Source: Longilinea arvoryzae
GTDB lineage: Bacteria > Chloroflexota > Anaerolineae > Anaerolineales > Anaerolineaceae
Reading direction: 5' to 3'
NCBI RefSeq assembly: GCF_001050235.1
Contig: NZ_DF967972.1
Span: 2,865,901 to 2,929,900 of the forward strand
Length of the DNA stretch: 64,000 nucleotides
Numbering within the stretch: the first letter of the stretch is position 1; every line of letters starts with the position of its first letter. The translations under genes were made by a program, and so were the position numbers. Below the pieces are notes generated by a model. That model searched no databases. It saw only the letters and a list, made by a program, of their open reading frames with translations, and had not been told where the DNA came from. Shown here in pieces: positions 1 to 8,161 of the stretch.

Positions 1-1004
1 TGAACGATGCTGGCATCGAACTGCGAAAACATTTCCACCACCGCGCCGGCTGGACTAATTCCCTGATCTTCCAAAAATTGCCGGTAAGCCTTGAAAGCCA
101 GCAGAGAAAATTGATTCGGGTCGTCGAATCGGATGGGAACGAAATGATAACCTTCCCGGGCGCAGAATTCCTGCAGCGATTCGCGCAAACCGGCCTCGCA
201 TCCCCATTCGGATTCGGGGCCGCGTTCGATCTCGAAATCCGGCAAACGCCAGGACGAATCCGTCAGATTTTCCCGGTCAGCGTAGGCCTGCAAACGATCG
301 CTGCCGAAATAGAATTCTTCGGCCGGAATGGCGCCCCAACCGCCCGCCTGATAATAATTCCGCGCGCCGGTCTTCTGGCGCAGCCAGCTTGCTCCGCCGT
401 CCAGATAGACCACCTCCCCGCCGGACACGACCCTCGCCCGGATGAATTCCCGGTAGGCCTCCGGTAGCTGGATCAATTTCAAGCGCAGGTGATTGACGCG
501 CTTCGTCAACCAGCCGTCATGGACGGGATCGAAATGTTGGATGGAAATGAATTCCGGGTTCTGATCGGTAACCTGGCGCGCGAGATCACTGGATAACCGG
601 AAGTAAGGCTGCGCTTCGCCATGCGGAGAGCCTCCCTGAAGGGTCAAAACAAAAGCCTGTGGCAAAAAAGCCGCATCCAACAGGCGCGCCAGATGCGCCG
701 TCGCGCCGCCTTGCGCTACACCGACCACAACGCCAGGCAGCGGTCCTTTGACCTTCTGATAATCCATGAGCCGATTCCGGACAAGATCATTCGCCCTGAG
801 GCCGGCGACGACTCTTGGGTCCAAACCGCTGCCGCGTTGCGTCCTGGGAACCGCCCACGCCGCCACCGGACTCGGCAGCACCCCCAGAAGCCGTAACCCG
901 AGGCATTCGTATCCTTTGAAATCATACCCCCCGGCGAATTCGCCATTCAATGCCGCCGCCACCGATCGGGTCACGATCGGCGACGAGCTTTCACGACTCT
1001 CCAT
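1..1004 (-). CDS. Conserved-looking hypothetical protein, C terminus beyond the window
   Basis: An open frame runs without a stop from ATG at 1004 to the left edge (334 codons seen). An AGGAGG ribosome site at 1010-1015 with 5-nt spacing fixes the start. The protein is soluble-looking with no signal peptide. A glycine-rich hydrophobic strand near residues 90-100 (GVVVGVAQGGATAH) could be a nucleotide- or substrate-binding turn, but I do not recognise the family. It is transcribed divergently from the patatin gene and shares its short promoter region. Codon use is like that of its neighbours. That it is a gene is well supported; its function is unknown. Confidence 0.75.
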   Translation of the reverse strand, partial: MESRESSSPIVTRSVAAALNGEFAGGYDFKGYECLGLRLLGVLPSPVAAWAVPRTQRGSGLDPRVVAGLRANDLVRNRLMDYQKVKGPLPGVVVGVAQGGATAHLARLLDAAFLPQAFVLTLQGGSPHGEAQPYFRLSSDLARQVTDQNPEFISIQHFDPVHDGWLTKRVNHLRLKLIQLPEAYREFIRARVVSGGEVVYLDGGASWLRQKTGARNYYQAGGWGAIPAEEFYFGSDRLQAYADRENLTDSSWRLPDFEIERGPESEWGCEAGLRESLQEFCAREGYHFVPIRFDDPNQFSLLAFKAYRQFLEDQGISPAGAVVEMFSQFDASIV

Positions 1005-1045
1005 GCAGACCTCCTTGCGATTTTCCAGATCATGTATCAATTCCG

Positions 1046-1053
1046 ATTATAAT
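1046..1053. promoter_or_regulatory. Shared symmetrical -10 element between divergent genes
   Basis: ATTATAAT is its own reverse complement, so it offers a TATAAT-like -10 box on both strands in the 94-bp gap between the left partial gene and the patatin gene. No good -35 box is visible on either side. Predicted only from sequence. Confidence 0.35.
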
Positions 1054-1098
1054 TGTTGGCATCATAAAATCATGGATTCATTATTTTGAGGTGGGGAT

Positions 1099-2025
1099 AT
1101 GACAGATATTGCTTTGGCATTGGGCGGGGGTGGCATCAAAGGCATTGCGCATATCGGCGTGCTCCGTGTTCTGGAACAGGCCGGTTTCAATATCAAGGCC
1201 GTGGCGGGGACGAGCGCCGGCGGCTTGATGGGTTCGATTTATGCCTATGGCAAGACCAGTGATGAAATCGAGAATATCGTTCTCAACCTGGATCAATCCA
1301 GACTTTTCGTGCGAACCAAAGAGGATGGCCCGTCCATCCTTGGGCTGGGCGGGATCGTTCAGACTCTGTCCGAACAACTCGGCGATGCGACTTTCAGCGA
1401 CCTGAAGATCCCATTTGCCTGCACGGCCGTCGACACCATTACGATGAAGGAATACATTCTCGACCAGGGCCGGGTCGCCGATGCCGTGCTGGCCACGATC
1501 GCCGTTCCGGGCGTCTTCTCCCCTCGTGAGGTGAATGGGACCATCCTGGTGGACGGCGGCATCCTGGACCCCGTTCCGGTTGCGCTGGCGCGCTGGCTGG
1601 CGCCGTCCCTGCCGGTCATTGCGGTTTGCCTTTCCCCCGCGCCGGAGGGTTGGGCGCATTCGCCGGAGCTTTCTGTACCGGTAAACAATCCATTTGCCCA
1701 GCCAATCATCAGCCAGATCACCAAGACGCGGGTCGCGAAAGCCTTCACGACCTATGTGCGTTCCATGGATATCACATCGCATATGTTGGCAGAACTCCGT
1801 CTTGAAATCGACCGCCCGGATGTCATTATTCGCCCAAACGTCAGCCGGTTTGGGATCCTGGATACAGTCGATCCAAAAGTATTGATTGCCGAAGGCGAAG
1901 CCTCAGCCACGGCTGCGCTGAAGGATATCCAGAAATCATTGGGCTGGACCAATCAGGTTACGCGCCGCTTCCGAAAGGTTCAACAGCCCGGCGTCAAGAT
2001 CGGCCGGTTCGAAACCGGCGATTAG
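1099..2025 (+). CDS. Patatin-like phospholipase family protein
   Basis: Predicted serine acyl hydrolase acting on lipid acyl esters with a Ser-Asp dyad. The oxyanion loop GGGGIKG is at residues 9-15, the nucleophile elbow GTSAG puts Ser at 39, and the DGG motif puts the catalytic Asp near 152. At 308 aa it is the compact bacterial RssA/YchK-like size, with no signal peptide, so probably cytosolic. A GAGGTGGGG ribosome site lies just before the ATG. A small membrane protein and an esterase follow on the same strand, so the three may be co-transcribed. The family is secure; the substrate is not known. Confidence 0.9.
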   Translation: MTDIALALGGGGIKGIAHIGVLRVLEQAGFNIKAVAGTSAGGLMGSIYAYGKTSDEIENIVLNLDQSRLFVRTKEDGPSILGLGGIVQTLSEQLGDATFSDLKIPFACTAVDTITMKEYILDQGRVADAVLATIAVPGVFSPREVNGTILVDGGILDPVPVALARWLAPSLPVIAVCLSPAPEGWAHSPELSVPVNNPFAQPIISQITKTRVAKAFTTYVRSMDITSHMLAELRLEIDRPDVIIRPNVSRFGILDTVDPKVLIAEGEASATAALKDIQKSLGWTNQVTRRFRKVQQPGVKIGRFETGD

Positions 2026-2040
2026 AATCGCACAGGAATC

Positions 2041-2265
2041 ATGAAACCCGTTCGGGATATGCGGAAATTTGCATCCCAGACCCGAACCCGCCTGATCGCC
2101 GGCGGATTGGGGTTGGTTTTGATCGTCGGTTCGACCTTAATCTACATCATCTACGGTCCGAGCGCCGCTTTATTGGGCCTGTTATGCTTTCTGGCAGGGA
2201 TCCTGCCCATTGGTCTGGTGATCGGTGTTTTGTGGCTGTTCGAATGGATTTCAAAACGTGGTTAA
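2041..2265 (+). CDS. Small two-helix membrane protein
   Basis: This 74-aa protein has a basic N terminus (KPVRDMRKFASQTRTR) followed by two hydrophobic helices at about residues 18-37 and 40-66, which predicts an inner-membrane hairpin. It starts 15 nt after the patatin stop and overlaps the next gene, which supports co-transcription. No family recognised. Confidence 0.6.
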   Translation: MKPVRDMRKFASQTRTRLIAGGLGLVLIVGSTLIYIIYGPSAALLGLLCFLAGILPIGLVIGVLWLFEWISKRG

Positions 2266-2911
2266 AAGACCTGACGCATATACGCTGATCGAAAACGGCT
2301 GGACCGTTCGCGTCCAGGCCCCGATTGAAATGCACAGCCAACGCGTGATCTTTTTGCTGCACGGCTGGACAGGGAATGAAACTGTCATGTCGATTTTTGG
2401 AAAACAGGTTGCAGCGGATTATTGGTTGATCTCTCCCCGCGGTCCGGTTCAGGCGCAGCCCAACGGCTTTGGCTGGCTGCCTGCCGGTTCGAGCGTCTGG
2501 GCCAGCTTTCGGGACTATTCCGAAGTGACCCACGAACTCGACGTGCAAGTGCAACACTGGTTGGACATTTTGAAGATTACATCCGAAAAGTTCGACTTGA
2601 TGGGTTTCAGCCAGGGAGCTGCCGTGTCTTTATGCTACCTGCTCCAATACCCTGACCGAATTGGACGGGTCGCAAGCCTGGCCGGCTTTCTGCCCGAAGG
2701 AGCCAAAGAACTCCTTGTGCCGGACCGGTTATCCGGTAAGGCCGTTTTGATTGCCCATGGAACTGTCGACAAAGCGGTTCCTTTCCGCCGCGCTCAGGAA
2801 GCCGCCGCGATCCTTAGCGCAGCAGGCGCTGAAGTCGAATTTTGCCAGGATGAAGTCGGGCACAAGGTGGGTCCGACGGGTTACAAGAAGTTAAGGATCT
2901 TTTTTGCATAA
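2258..2911 (+). CDS. Alpha/beta hydrolase, phospholipase/carboxylesterase type
   Basis: Predicted carboxylesterase or lysophospholipase of the PF02230-like group. The fold is marked by LLHGWTGNE (oxyanion region), the nucleophile elbow GFSQG, the acid in HGTVDKAVP and the catalytic His in EVGHKVG. I chose the GTG at 2258, which overlaps the previous stop codon and allows translational coupling. An ATG at 2225 would add 11 residues that do not look conserved. Neither start has a clear ribosome site. It ends just before a strong terminator. It follows the patatin gene, so a small lipid or ester catabolic unit is possible. Confidence 0.85.
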   Translation: MVKRPDAYTLIENGWTVRVQAPIEMHSQRVIFLLHGWTGNETVMSIFGKQVAADYWLISPRGPVQAQPNGFGWLPAGSSVWASFRDYSEVTHELDVQVQHWLDILKITSEKFDLMGFSQGAAVSLCYLLQYPDRIGRVASLAGFLPEGAKELLVPDRLSGKAVLIAHGTVDKAVPFRRAQEAAAILSAAGAEVEFCQDEVGHKVGPTGYKKLRIFFA

Positions 2912-2913
2912 AA

Positions 2914-2937
2914 AAAACCGGGGTAACCCCGGTTTTT
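2914..2937. terminator. Bidirectional intrinsic terminator
   Basis: ACCGGGGTAACCCCGGT hairpin flanked by A7 on the left and T5 on the right, placed between two convergent genes. It should stop transcripts from both sides. Confidence 0.9.
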
Positions 2938-2941
2938 GTCA

Positions 2942-3568
2942 TTATCGGCTTTGGAGCATCGAAAATGCTCCGACCAATATTCCTGCGACCAGAATGATCG
3001 CAATCACCAATCCCATGGGCACTCCGGAGGCGATTTGATTGGGTGAAGTCTCGGCGTAGGTTGGGACCTCCAACGGCGCGGGCTGCGTAAACGTAGGCAT
3101 CCGCGTTGGCTCGATGGTGACGATAAACTGGGCAGCCAGGGTCGGGTCGAAGGTAGCCGTCACGGCAGGTGTCACGGTCGCTGGGGGTTGGACAACCGGA
3201 GGTTGACCGCCGGTGATTTCGATGTATTGGGAGCTTACCCAACCTGTTCCACCCGGAACGCCCGGATATTCGATCAGGTAATATTCGCCTTTCGGAGAGA
3301 CTCCCACCGCAGGGACGGATTGTCCGGGCAGCAAAACGCCAATTTTCTCATACAGCGCCCCCGGACCGGAACGCACATTCAAGAAAGGCTCACCCATATC
3401 GGATTTGACCGTCGCAGTCGGCCCCTTCGGCGTGCCGGTCACGGTCGGAATCGACCCGGTCGGAACTTGAAAATCGGGCAATGCGTAGACATTTTGCGGG
3501 ATGAACATCAAAAACACCCCAAAGACCAACAAGAAGAGCGCAGCGATGCGCGTATATTTCTTTTTCAT
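2942..3568 (-). CDS. Membrane-anchored SH3-domain protein
   Basis: Surface protein of 208 aa. The N terminus is a signal peptide or anchor (KKKYTRIAAL, then a hydrophobic stretch), followed by a Pro/Thr linker and one bacterial SH3 domain (LNVRSGPG ... GTGWVSSQYIE). A second Pro/Thr-rich linker leads to a C-terminal transmembrane helix. Such domains usually bind cell-wall peptides. I start at 3568 because GGAGAGG precedes that ATG; an upstream ATG would add nine residues without a ribosome site. It converges on the esterase gene and shares its terminator. Confidence 0.85.
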   Translation of the reverse strand: MKKKYTRIAALFLLVFGVFLMFIPQNVYALPDFQVPTGSIPTVTGTPKGPTATVKSDMGEPFLNVRSGPGALYEKIGVLLPGQSVPAVGVSPKGEYYLIEYPGVPGGTGWVSSQYIEITGGQPPVVQPPATVTPAVTATFDPTLAAQFIVTIEPTRMPTFTQPAPLEVPTYAETSPNQIASGVPMGLVIAIILVAGILVGAFSMLQSR

Positions 3569-3653
3569 AAACCTCTCCAGAACCATAAATCCCAAACATC
3601 CCGATTATAACCTATGATTTATCGACGCCAGAGCCGGCGCATTCTGAACAAGG

Positions 3654-3659
3654 TATAAT
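3654..3659 (+). promoter_or_regulatory. -10 box for the P1 peptidase gene
   Basis: A perfect TATAAT. It overlaps the first possible ATG of the frame (3658), so that ATG would lie upstream of the RNA start and cannot be used. No clear -35 is seen. Confidence 0.55.
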
Positions 3660-3693
3660 GAGTCCCAGCGAGACACCCAACAGGAGGCAGACT

Positions 3694-4680
3694 GTGCAAA
3701 ACGCAATAACGGATGTGCCGGGAATTTTGGTAGGGCATGCCACCAACCTGAAAGCCATGACCGGTTGCACGGTCATTCTGGCAGAAGACGGCGCCATCAG
3801 CGGGGTGGACCAACGCGGCGGCGCGCCGGGAACGCGCGAAACGGATGCGTTACGGCCTATGCACCTGGTCGATAAGGCCCATGCGGTTTTGCTTGCCGGC
3901 GGATCGGCGTTTGGCCTGGATGCGGCGACCGGCGTGATGCGCTTTCTGGAAGAAAAAGGGGTTGGGTTCGATTCGGGTTTCGCGCGCGTTCCAATCGTTC
4001 CAGCCGCGGTTTTATATGATCTTGGGATCGGTCTGCCAGACGTCCGTCCGGATGCTGAAATGGGTTATATTGCCTGCCAGAACGCCAGCCAAGCGGCCCC
4101 CGCCGAGGGGAACGTCGGCGCAGGTACGGGCGCCACGGTTGGGAAAATCCTGGGTATGTCGCAGGCAATGAAGTCGGGATTAGGGACCGCCTCTATTGAT
4201 CTGGGGGGAGGTTTGGTCGTGGGTACCATCGTTGCCGTCAATGCGCTGGGGGATATCGTCGATCCGGAAACCGGAAAGATACTGGCAGGGGCCCGGGCGA
4301 TTTCGGTCGCCCCGAACGCGCGACCGCAGCTCGCGAACACGCTGGTGATCATGAAATCCTTGCTGGGCAAGACTGCACTCCGGATCTCGTCTGCGCACAA
4401 TACGGTCATCGGCGTCGTAGCCACCAACGCCAGGCTTGACAAAGAAGAGACCAACAAGGTCGCTCAAATGGCCCACAACGGCCTGGCGCGATCCATTCGG
4501 CCGGCACATACCATGTATGATGGCGACACTGTATTTGCCTTGGCAACGGGCCGTAAACGAGCGGATGTCAATACCATCGGAGCGTATGCCGCCGAATGCA
4601 TGGCTGCCGCGATCGTACGGGCAGCTCTCCAGGCTACCTCCGCAAATGGGCTGCCTGCCGCTCGTGATTTGAAATCTTGA
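3694..4680 (+). CDS. P1 family (DmpA/NylC-type) self-processing peptidase
   Basis: Ntn-hydrolase-like aminopeptidase or amidohydrolase that matures by cutting itself before an N-terminal nucleophile. The GGAPGTRETD, GGSAFGLDA and GNVGAGTGATVGK motifs are typical of the family. The predicted cleavage is between Asn and Thr in AHNTVIGVVATN (codons at 4399 and 4402), as in NylC-like members, which gives a large alpha and a small beta chain. I chose GTG at 3694 because AGGAGG lies 6 nt before it and the upstream ATG overlaps the -10 box. Substrates in the family include beta-aminopeptides and amides; here they are unknown. Confidence 0.9.
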   Translation: MQNAITDVPGILVGHATNLKAMTGCTVILAEDGAISGVDQRGGAPGTRETDALRPMHLVDKAHAVLLAGGSAFGLDAATGVMRFLEEKGVGFDSGFARVPIVPAAVLYDLGIGLPDVRPDAEMGYIACQNASQAAPAEGNVGAGTGATVGKILGMSQAMKSGLGTASIDLGGGLVVGTIVAVNALGDIVDPETGKILAGARAISVAPNARPQLANTLVIMKSLLGKTALRISSAHNTVIGVVATNARLDKEETNKVAQMAHNGLARSIRPAHTMYDGDTVFALATGRKRADVNTIGAYAAECMAAAIVRAALQATSANGLPAARDLKS

Positions 4681-4766
4681 TTTCCAGTCGCCGGTCGTAG
4701 GATCTCATCATCATAAACGTTGAGTCGTTTTCATGCCTTAAGGTAGATGGCCTGAAACCAACCCAT

Positions 4767-4775
4767 TGGTATAAT
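4767..4775 (+). promoter_or_regulatory. Extended -10 promoter of degV
   Basis: TGG followed by TATAAT forms an extended -10 element about 70 nt before the degV ATG. The -35 region is poor, as expected for extended -10 promoters. Confidence 0.6.
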
Positions 4776-4845
4776 GCTATTGGTTGAGTTTTTTGTTTTT
4801 TCTTTTTCATCCGTCATATCAAAAACCGACCTGAAAGGAATCCTT

Positions 4846-5688
4846 ATGGTTCGAATCATTGCCGATACCACATCAAGTATTCCCACCGAGATGGCTTATC
4901 AACTCGGCATCGAATTTCTTCCCCAGATCATTGTCTTTGGGGATGAAAGCTACCGTGACGACACCGAAATCGACACGGCTACATTCCTGGCCAAGCTCAA
5001 GGCGTCGCCGACGCTTCCCAAGACAGCCGCGCCCCCGCCGGCTTTGTACACTCCGATCTACCAGAAAATCACGGATGCAGGCGACAGCGCCATTGTCATC
5101 TGCCCGTCCGCCGACGTCAGCGGAACCGTTCGCAGTGCCACGGTGGCCGCGCAGGATTTTCCGAACTCCGACATCCGCGTCATCGACACCCGCACCATTG
5201 CCACGGGCCTGGGATCGATCGTCATGCAGGCCGTAAAATGGGCCGCTGTGGGTCTCTCCACGGATGAAATCGTCGCAAAGATCCAGAATATGTGCGCTCA
5301 CCAGCACACATATTTCATGGTCGATACCCTGGATTACCTTTATAAAGGCGGCCGGATTGGCGGCGCCGCAATGCTCTTCGGAAGTGTTCTTCAGGTCAAA
5401 CCCATCCTGACACTCTCGGATGGCCACATCGAACCCCAGGAAAAACAGCGCACCAAACAGCGCGCCATGGCCCGGCTCAAAGAAATCATTCGGACCGAAT
5501 GCCCAACCACGTCCGAATCCTACATCACCGTCATGTACGGTGATAATAAAGATGAGGCGGAAACATTCGCCAATGACCTCAAACAGGGCCTGGGTTTCAG
5601 GGATATTCCCCTCTATCTGCTTCCTTCGGCCATTCTGGTCCATGCAGGACCGAATGTATTCGGGATCAGCTTCTTCTCTGAAAATTGA
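4846..5688 (+). CDS. DegV family fatty-acid-binding protein
   Basis: DegV proteins bind a fatty acid in a deep pocket; some serve as FakB subunits that present fatty acids to the kinase FakA. The N terminus RIIADTTSSIP, the TAAPPPALY segment and the YKGGRIGGAAML motif fit the family, as does 280 aa. The ATG at 4846 follows AAAGGA with good spacing, so the longer frame from 4774 is rejected. No fakA homologue is visible in the window. Its own terminator has been split by an insertion sequence. Confidence 0.9.
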   Translation: MVRIIADTTSSIPTEMAYQLGIEFLPQIIVFGDESYRDDTEIDTATFLAKLKASPTLPKTAAPPPALYTPIYQKITDAGDSAIVICPSADVSGTVRSATVAAQDFPNSDIRVIDTRTIATGLGSIVMQAVKWAAVGLSTDEIVAKIQNMCAHQHTYFMVDTLDYLYKGGRIGGAAMLFGSVLQVKPILTLSDGHIEPQEKQRTKQRAMARLKEIIRTECPTTSESYITVMYGDNKDEAETFANDLKQGLGFRDIPLYLLPSAILVHAGPNVFGISFFSEN

Positions 5689-5707
5689 TAAAAAAATCGG
5701 GTGGAAA

Positions 5708-5744
5708 TGAACTGAACCCAGAAAACAAGACAGGAAAAGAAAGC
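5708..5744 (+). repeat. Left terminal inverted repeat of the IS
   Basis: Shares the blocks TGAACTG, ACCC, AGACAG and AAAAGAAAGC with the reverse complement of 6946-6982, with no gaps. Confidence 0.85.
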
Positions 5745-5781
5745 ACCTCATGCGAGAATAGAAGCAGGAGGTGCTTTTACT

Positions 5782-6129
5782 ATGTCTGGGGAAAAAGGGA
5801 TGGTTCACTATCGCAAGGAAGTAAAGTTGCTGGCAGTGCAGATGTGTTTAGAACAAGGCAAAACAAACGCTGAAACCGCTCAGGAATTGGGACTGCCACG
5901 CGGAGAGCTGGTTGAGCAGTGGGTTCGGCGCTTTCGGCGGGAAGGCGAAGCTGGTTTCGATAAGCCGATTGGTCGGCCGCGGAAAACGCCGTTAACCCAA
6001 CCAGCCTATATCGCCCACCTGGAGATGGAGAATGCGCTGCTAAAAAAATTTCATACCGAGTTGCGCACAGCTATGCTCGCGAGGCGCAATATCGGGTCAT
6101 CGAACACTATCGAGGAATCTACCCTGTGA
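5782..6129 (+). CDS. IS3-family OrfA, helix-turn-helix protein
   Basis: Upstream frame of the IS, 115 aa. The N-terminal helix-turn-helix (LAVQMCLEQGKTNAETAQEL) binds the inverted repeats, and a leucine-rich helix near EMENALLKK would mediate oligomerisation. An A7 run at 6042-6048 reads A AAA AAA in frame. A -1 slip there joins codon 89 to the orfB frame and gives a transposase of about 384 aa. Without slipping, OrfA ends at 6129 and acts as a regulator, as in other IS3 members. Confidence 0.9.
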   Translation: MSGEKGMVHYRKEVKLLAVQMCLEQGKTNAETAQELGLPRGELVEQWVRRFRREGEAGFDKPIGRPRKTPLTQPAYIAHLEMENALLKKFHTELRTAMLARRNIGSSNTIEESTL

Positions 6130-6935
6130 ACGCGATGTGTAGTTTCTTCGGGATTTCGCGAGCAGCTTACTATGCCTGGCTTAAGCGCAAGGGTCAGCCA
6201 GATTTGGATGCTGAACGGAAACAACTGATCCTGGAAGCCTATGCTGCATCAAAAAGCACTTACGGATACCGGCGGATTGGGCTGTGGTTGAGCCAATATC
6301 GTTCAGTCATTATCAACCACAAGGCCATTTTGCGTTTGATGAACTGTCTGGGCATTCGCTCAGTGGCACGTCGCCACAAGATGTTCACCAAAATGAGCCA
6401 GTTGGAGATCTATCATCGCTACGAGAATATTCTCAACCGTGACTTTGCGGCCACTCGGCCAAACCAGAAATGGGTAACGGATATCACCTACATTGCCACA
6501 CAGCAGGGCTGGGCTTATCTATCCACCATCAAGGATTTATACGGTGGCTTTATCGTTGCTCATGCCATGAGCCTCTCAAACTCGGTGGCATTGGTAACCA
6601 GGACCCTCAAGTTGGCTCAGGAGAAAGAAAAGGTCACTGATGGACTGATCCTCCACAGTGACCAAGGGCATCAATATACCTCACACGCATATCATGTCCT
6701 TACCCAACAGTATAGCATTACTCCTTCCATGTCGCGCAGAGGGAATTGTTGGGACAATGCGCCAATGGAAAACTTCTTCGGCCATCTCAAAGAAGAAGCT
6801 CTACGCAATATTTCTACTCCTACTTTCGAGGAGGCTAAGCAGATTGTTGACGAATACATCTACTTTTTCAACTATGAACGGATACAATTGAAAACAAGAC
6901 AGACACCCTATCAACTCAGGTGTCTGTCCACTTAG
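6126..6935 (+). CDS. IS3-family OrfB, DDE transposase domain
   Basis: Catalytic half of the transposase. It has HTH_21-like N-terminal residues (GISRAAYYAW, YGYRRI) and an integrase core with Asp in VTDITY, Asp in LHSDQGHQY and Glu in NAPMENFFGHLKEE, giving the complete D-D-E triad. It lies in the -1 frame relative to orfA and overlaps it by 4 nt. The frame stays open upstream to the slippery A7, encoding AHSYAREAQYRVIEHYRG, so the OrfAB fusion is the likely active form. A GTG at 6126 is only a nominal start. Confidence 0.93.
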   Translation: MNAMCSFFGISRAAYYAWLKRKGQPDLDAERKQLILEAYAASKSTYGYRRIGLWLSQYRSVIINHKAILRLMNCLGIRSVARRHKMFTKMSQLEIYHRYENILNRDFAATRPNQKWVTDITYIATQQGWAYLSTIKDLYGGFIVAHAMSLSNSVALVTRTLKLAQEKEKVTDGLILHSDQGHQYTSHAYHVLTQQYSITPSMSRRGNCWDNAPMENFFGHLKEEALRNISTPTFEEAKQIVDEYIYFFNYERIQLKTRQTPYQLRCLST

Positions 6936-6945
6936 CCTTGAGACC

Positions 6946-6982
6946 GCTTTCTTTTTCTGTCTACCCTATGGGGTGCAGTTCA
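6946..6982 (-). repeat. Right terminal inverted repeat of the IS
   Basis: Mirror of the left repeat, ending in CAGTTCA directly before the AAA target duplication. Confidence 0.85.
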
Positions 6983-7006
6983 AAATCCACCCGATTTTCT
7001 TTTCTC

Positions 7007-8161
7007 CTAAAATGCCATTTCCAAGATCCGCAGAAGCTCACTGGAAGACAATTCGATCGGATTGCCCTTCATACTGCTCGATACCGACGCCTTCTCGATG
7101 ATAAGCTGAAAATCACGCGGTGAAATTCCGAAGGCGCGCAGTCGAGCAATATTCAATGCCTGCGTCAGGTCTTCCAACCATTGAATTCCATCTTCGATGC
7201 GCGCGGCCGGGTTTCCGGTCAGGAAACACGCGATATCCGCATACCGCGCCACGGCCGGATGATCGGGTTGGGTGCGCAGGAACGTCTCTGAGTTGACCCG
7301 CATCACCGGCGCCAATAGCGCTGCGCAAAGCGCGCCGTGGGGAGCGTCGTATAATCCACCCAGGGGGCCGGCGAAGCCGTGCACCGCCCCCAGGCCGGCA
7401 TTGGCCAACGCCAGGCCGCCCAACAGGCTGGCCCAGGACATTCCCTCGCGCGCCGTCAGATCATCGCCATGTTCATAGGCGGCGCGTAAAGATCGGGCTG
7501 CCAGTTGCAGACCTTCTTTACAAAAAAGGTCGGTCATCGGATTGGCTTTCCGGGAAACGTACGGTTCGAGAACCTGAGTAAGCGCATCCAGGCCCGAATT
7601 GGCCGTTATCACCGGAGGCAGGGAGAGAGTCAATTGCGGATCGACCACGGCCACCTTCGGCAGCATCGCCGGGCTGCGCAGGCTGACTTTGACGCGCTTC
7701 TCCGGCACACTGATGACCGCGTTGCGCGAGACCTCGCTGCCGGTGCCGGCCGTCGTGGGAATGGCAATCACGGGTAGGACCGGCTTTATCAACGGAAGGC
7801 CTTGCCCGACGACCTCAAGATAATCCAGGATAGGACGGTCGTTCGCGACCAGCGCCGCAACGGCTTTGCCAGTATCGAGAACGCTGCCGCCACCGATGGC
7901 AATCACGACCTCGATCTGTTTCTCTCTCGCAGACTGCACGCCCCTTTCGATCGATGGGACATCCGGTTCACCGCTGGAGATGTAATCAACCACGTTTACA
8001 CCGGCCGACTCCAGATCGCTGCGCAACGTTTCCACACCCGCGGCGTGTCTCCCATGGATCAATAAGGTCTGGCGGCCGTACGAAGCAACGATCCGAGCAA
8101 CCTCATGGACTTTGCCGTTTCCAAACAGAATGCGATTTGCGGTGGCAAAATCGAAATTCAT
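7007..8161 (-). CDS. Iron-containing alcohol dehydrogenase
   Basis: Group III NAD(P)-dependent, metal-containing alcohol dehydrogenase. The N-terminal Rossmann-like domain has the coenzyme loop GGGSVLDTGKA. The all-helical domain carries the metal ligands Asp in NSGLDALTQ and His in AVHGFAGPLGG and DAPHGALC. The ATG at 8161 overlaps the stop of the upstream LsrG-like gene (ATGA) and follows GGGGCAAGG, so the two are coupled. The substrate is unknown; family members act on lactaldehyde, propanediol, butanol or 4-hydroxybutyrate. Its own terminator is split by the IS. Confidence 0.92.
   Translation of the reverse strand: MNFDFATANRILFGNGKVHEVARIVASYGRQTLLIHGRHAAGVETLRSDLESAGVNVVDYISSGEPDVPSIERGVQSAREKQIEVVIAIGGGSVLDTGKAVAALVANDRPILDYLEVVGQGLPLIKPVLPVIAIPTTAGTGSEVSRNAVISVPEKRVKVSLRSPAMLPKVAVVDPQLTLSLPPVITANSGLDALTQVLEPYVSRKANPMTDLFCKEGLQLAARSLRAAYEHGDDLTAREGMSWASLLGGLALANAGLGAVHGFAGPLGGLYDAPHGALCAALLAPVMRVNSETFLRTQPDHPAVARYADIACFLTGNPAARIEDGIQWLEDLTQALNIARLRAFGISPRDFQLIIEKASVSSSMKGNPIELSSSELLRILEMAF

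Larger units (their letters stand above)
5708..6982 (+). mobile_element. IS3-family insertion sequence, apparently intact
   Basis: The 1275-bp element begins TGAACTG and ends CAGTTCA. The terminal inverted repeats are 37 bp (5708-5744 and 6946-6982) with about 28 matches. It is flanked by a 3-bp direct repeat AAA (5705-5707 and 6983-6985), as expected for IS3 transposition. It carries overlapping orfA and orfB with a -1 frameshift signal. Both frames are open and the DDE residues are present, so it may be active or recently inserted. Confidence 0.93.
5691..6998. terminator. Intrinsic terminator split by an insertion sequence
   Basis: Left arm AAAATCGGGTGGA (5693-5705) and right arm TCCACCCGATTTT (6986-6998) are exact reverse complements. 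They face each other across the IS. Joined with one copy of the AAA target repeat they form a 13-bp hairpin with an AA apex between A-rich and T-rich flanks, that is, a bidirectional terminator for degV and the convergent dehydrogenase gene. Confidence 0.85.

Noticed and set aside
1..900. Plus-strand frames at the left end
   Set aside because: They lie opposite a long minus-strand frame that has an ideal ribosome site and an uninterrupted 334-codon reading.
3658..3693. Upstream ATG of the P1 peptidase
   Set aside because: It overlaps the TATAAT box, so it would not be part of the RNA; the GTG at 3694 has AGGAGG in front.
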